A stretch of DNA of 64,000 nt from an uncultured Flavobacteriales bacterium (lineage in GTDB: Bacteria; Bacteroidota; Bacteroidia; Flavobacteriales; Crocinitomicaceae): positions 209,383-273,382 of the forward strand of contig CAMLFH010000005.1 in NCBI GenBank assembly GCA_946479285.1, written 5' to 3'. This document shows, piece after piece, positions 61,651-64,000 of the stretch (positions are counted from its first letter, which is position 1; each line of letters starts with the position of its first letter). The position numbers were made by a program, and so were the translations under genes. The notes under the pieces are model-generated. The model was given only the letters and a program-made list of their open reading frames with translations, was not told the origin of the DNA and made no database searches.

Positions 61651-64000
61651 ATGCGATTAATCCTGATCATTGGTTTTTTAATGGGCTCAAAAGCACTCTT
61701 TTCTCAGGCATACAAAGGCACAGAGAAGATTCACAAACCCATTCAGACAAAAGCGGCGGCTTGTGCTCCGGCAAATAAAACTACTTACCTGGAATACAAT
61801 AATGTGCGTGCAATGGTGCATACTGCCGGAAATTTATGGCAGGTCCCGGGTCAAAATTTCTCGCAATATGAAATTCCTAAGAACTCAAAAATCATGTGTT
61901 TTTTCACTTCCGCACTTTGGCTGGGTGGAACAGATGTGAACGGACAATTGAAATTAGCTGCGCTGCGCTATCGGCAAGGACAGGATTATTGGACAGGCCC
62001 GCTTACAAATAATACTGCTGAAATTGATCCGAGCGAATGCATGAAATACGACAATCATTTTACTTCCAGTAAAGATTTGGTGAAACAATTTGATGCCTGG
62101 TACAATGCCGGAGTATTGGACCAGCAAAACGGTACTAGTCTGCAAACAGCTAATTTCCCGAACTACCAGGTTCCGGCTTTTATCAAAACATGGCCGGCTC
62201 ACGGAGATGTAACCAAAGGACAGGATTATCATTTGGCGCCTTTCTTTGACCGGGATAACGACGGAGAATATGAATGGGAAGAAGGCGATTATCCCTGGTT
62301 TGATATCAACGGGACTAAGGACTGTAAAACCGACCGCCGGGTTTCTCTTTACGGAGATTTCAACATGTGGTGGGTCATGAATGACAAAGGGAATATCCAC
62401 ACCGAATCCGGTGGGGAGCCAATTGGAATGGAAATACGTGCGCAGGCTTTTGCTTTTGCTACCAATGATGAGGTGAATAACATGACCTTCTACAATTATG
62501 AATTAATCAATCGAGGAACTCAGACCTTGTACGATACCTATTTCGGAGTTTTTGTGGATGGAGCTTTGGGTGATCCCTTCGATGATTACGTAGGTTGTGA
62601 TGTAAGTCGCGGATTGGGATATTTTTACAACGGAGATGGTGTTGACGGAGACAATCAGGGATTTTATGGTTATGGTACAAATCCTCCTGCTGCCGGAGTC
62701 GACTTCTTCGAAGGACCTTACCAGGACAATGATTCAATAGATAATGCCTTTGGAATTGGAGCGGGAGAAGCCCTGAACGGAATCGGTTACGGAGATGGAA
62801 TAGTGGATAATGAGCGGTACGGAATGAGACGCTTTTTGTACTACATCAATTCAGGTGGTGGTGCGAACCCAAATCAGACAGATCCTACGAATGCCGCCGA
62901 TTATTACAATTTCCTGAGAGGCAGGTGGAAAGACAATACTCCTTTCTATTACGGTGGAAACGGCCATATCTCAGATCCAACAGTCAATCCAAATGTAACT
63001 TGTGATTTCATGTTCCCGGATGATACCGATCCCCTGGGATGGGGAACGGATGGAATTCCACAACCTGTCTGGACAGAACAAACAGCAAATAATTTACCGT
63101 ATGATCGTCGTTTTTTACAATCTGCCGGGCCATTTGTATTGAAACCGGGTGCTGTAAATAATATTACCGTCGGAATGGTTTGGGCAAGAGCTAACGGGGG
63201 AACTCCCTTTGAATCTGTCCGCTCCCTGCGTTTGGCCGACGATAAGGCGCAAGCCCTTTTTGAAAATTGTTTCCGTGTTCTGGAAGGACCTCATGCTCCT
63301 GAACTTACCGGACAGGAATTAAAGAATGAAGTAATCCTCTATTTGACTAACGGTCCGGCATCCAACAATAAGAAAGAAGATTATGTGGAATTTGATCCTT
63401 TCATAGTAAGTGCTGATCCGAATGTAGATAAGAATTACCGTTTCCAGGGGTATATGATTTACCAGTTGAATAAATCGAATGTCAGTGTTTCTGACCTGGA
63501 AGATCCTACAAAGGCTCGTTTGGTGGCCCAGGTAGATAAAAAAGACGGAATCAAGCGTTTGGTTAATTTCGAATTTGACGAGAACCTTCAGGCTTCATTT
63601 CCTGTGGAAAAAGTAAAAGGTGCAGACGAAGGAATCAAACATACGTTCCGTGTAACAGAAGATTTGTTTTCAAAAGGAGATCGTCGTTTGGTGAATTTCA
63701 AGCGCTACTATTTCATGGCGATTTCATACGCCTACAACAATTACAAAAGCTATGATCCTACAGATGCAGGTGCTTTGGACGGACAAAAGAAACCTTTCCT
63801 GGGAAGTAGAAAAGCAGCGATCGGTGAAGTGAAAGTATTGGAGTTGATTCCGCACGATCCGGCTCCGGAAGCAATGGGTACAATGCATCTGGCTTCTTAC
63901 GGTGTAACACCGCGTATTACACGTTTAGACGGAGTAGGAAACGGCGGAAGAGAATTGCAGTTGACAACAGCATCTGAGAATGCAATTGTAGCTGACGGAT
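61651..64000 (+). CDS. Large secreted protein, start only (cut by window end)
   Basis: The frame from ATG 61651 stays open to the last base, at least 783 residues. Signal peptide MRLIILIIG-like stretch (about 1-18, ending at SQA). The following sequence YLEYNNVRAMVHTAGNLWQ, YEIPKNSKIMCFFTSALWLGG and LKLAALRYRQGQDYWTGPL matches a family of large Bacteroidota secreted proteins (the N(N/I)VRA...G.LW...SALWLGG...RYRQ...DYWPGPL pattern) that usually end in a T9SS sorting domain. Asp/Gly-rich stretches such as DRDNDGEYEWEEGDYPW and DYVGCDVSRG may bind calcium. The family's function is unknown, and the C-terminus is not visible. Confidence 0.7.
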   Translation, partial: MRLILIIGFLMGSKALFSQAYKGTEKIHKPIQTKAAACAPANKTTYLEYNNVRAMVHTAGNLWQVPGQNFSQYEIPKNSKIMCFFTSALWLGGTDVNGQLKLAALRYRQGQDYWTGPLTNNTAEIDPSECMKYDNHFTSSKDLVKQFDAWYNAGVLDQQNGTSLQTANFPNYQVPAFIKTWPAHGDVTKGQDYHLAPFFDRDNDGEYEWEEGDYPWFDINGTKDCKTDRRVSLYGDFNMWWVMNDKGNIHTESGGEPIGMEIRAQAFAFATNDEVNNMTFYNYELINRGTQTLYDTYFGVFVDGALGDPFDDYVGCDVSRGLGYFYNGDGVDGDNQGFYGYGTNPPAAGVDFFEGPYQDNDSIDNAFGIGAGEALNGIGYGDGIVDNERYGMRRFLYYINSGGGANPNQTDPTNAADYYNFLRGRWKDNTPFYYGGNGHISDPTVNPNVTCDFMFPDDTDPLGWGTDGIPQPVWTEQTANNLPYDRRFLQSAGPFVLKPGAVNNITVGMVWARANGGTPFESVRSLRLADDKAQALFENCFRVLEGPHAPELTGQELKNEVILYLTNGPASNNKKEDYVEFDPFIVSADPNVDKNYRFQGYMIYQLNKSNVSVSDLEDPTKARLVAQVDKKDGIKRLVNFEFDENLQASFPVEKVKGADEGIKHTFRVTEDLFSKGDRRLVNFKRYYFMAISYAYNNYKSYDPTDAGALDGQKKPFLGSRKAAIGEVKVLELIPHDPAPEAMGTMHLASYGVTPRITRLDGVGNGGRELQLTTASENAIVADG

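Noticed and set aside
1..64000. CRISPR array, phage, transposase or complete toxin-antitoxin or defence system
   Set aside because: No regularly spaced repeats, integrase/transposase proteins or recognised defence proteins; the only hint is the truncated SUKH protein at the left edge.

Overview
The window is a chromosomal stretch of a member of the Bacteroidota, most probably order Flavobacteriales and close to the Crocinitomicaceae/Fluviicola group (inference). Reasons: an alternative complex III (ActABCDEF) operon running into aa3 oxidase genes, many secreted proteins with type IX secretion (T9SS) C-terminal sorting domains, the T9SS lipoprotein PorW/SprE, a MurF-alanine racemase fusion, an ATP synthase operon without atpD/atpC, and promoters of the TTG-N19-TAnnTTTG kind. 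Base composition is moderate (about 40% G+C by eye). I saw no rRNA, complete tRNA, CRISPR array, prophage or transposase.

Layout. 1-237: end of a SUKH (SMI1/KNR4-like) protein. 290-1727 (-): VTC polyphosphate-polymerase-like gene and DUF4956 membrane gene. 1.9-4.7 kb: purT, a flavoprotein, a SPOR protein. 5.1-17.1 kb: respiratory operon actA-B-C-D-E-F-coxB-coxA, which should build a quinol:cytochrome c reductase and its terminal oxidase. 17.3-20.3 kb: ruvB, an unknown secreted protein, queG. 20.3-25.9 kb: CotH/lamin-tail protein, DUF1800 and DUF1501 proteins, the first and last with T9SS tails. 26-31.4 kb: DUF4412-like protein, rseP, a small conserved protein, a secreted hydrolase, yebC. 31.7-41.1 kb: cvpA, porW, atpZ, a small membrane protein, then atpB-E-F-H-A-G. 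41.3-48.1 kb: T9SS cargo, flotillin, Ada-like methyltransferase, tandem OmpA protein, SAM methyltransferase. 48.1-53.7 kb: a long, hairpin-rich leader and three consecutive T9SS cargo genes, visibly AT-richer than the flanks. 53.9-59 kb: murF-alr, tdk, an acidic conserved protein, an M28 peptidase. 59.3-61.6 kb: haloalkane-dehalogenase-like hydrolase and NmrA-type oxidoreductase divergent from an HxlR regulator. 61.65 kb to the end: start of a large secreted protein that runs off the window.

How the genes fit together. Two energy modules dominate: ACIII plus aa3 oxidase makes proton motive force and the F0F1 genes use it. PorW belongs to the export machine whose cargo is encoded at six or more places in the window.

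The most unusual layer is intergenic. At least six families of short imperfect palindromes are scattered between genes. Some act as terminators of convergent genes, some overlap stop codons, some sit inside the ATP synthase operon, and one family supplies the -33 box of the purT and yebC promoters. Other points of interest are His-rich tails on three respiratory subunits, an attenuator-like hairpin between atpE and atpF, four tandem repeats in the flotillin, and a structured leader before a T9SS cargo operon.
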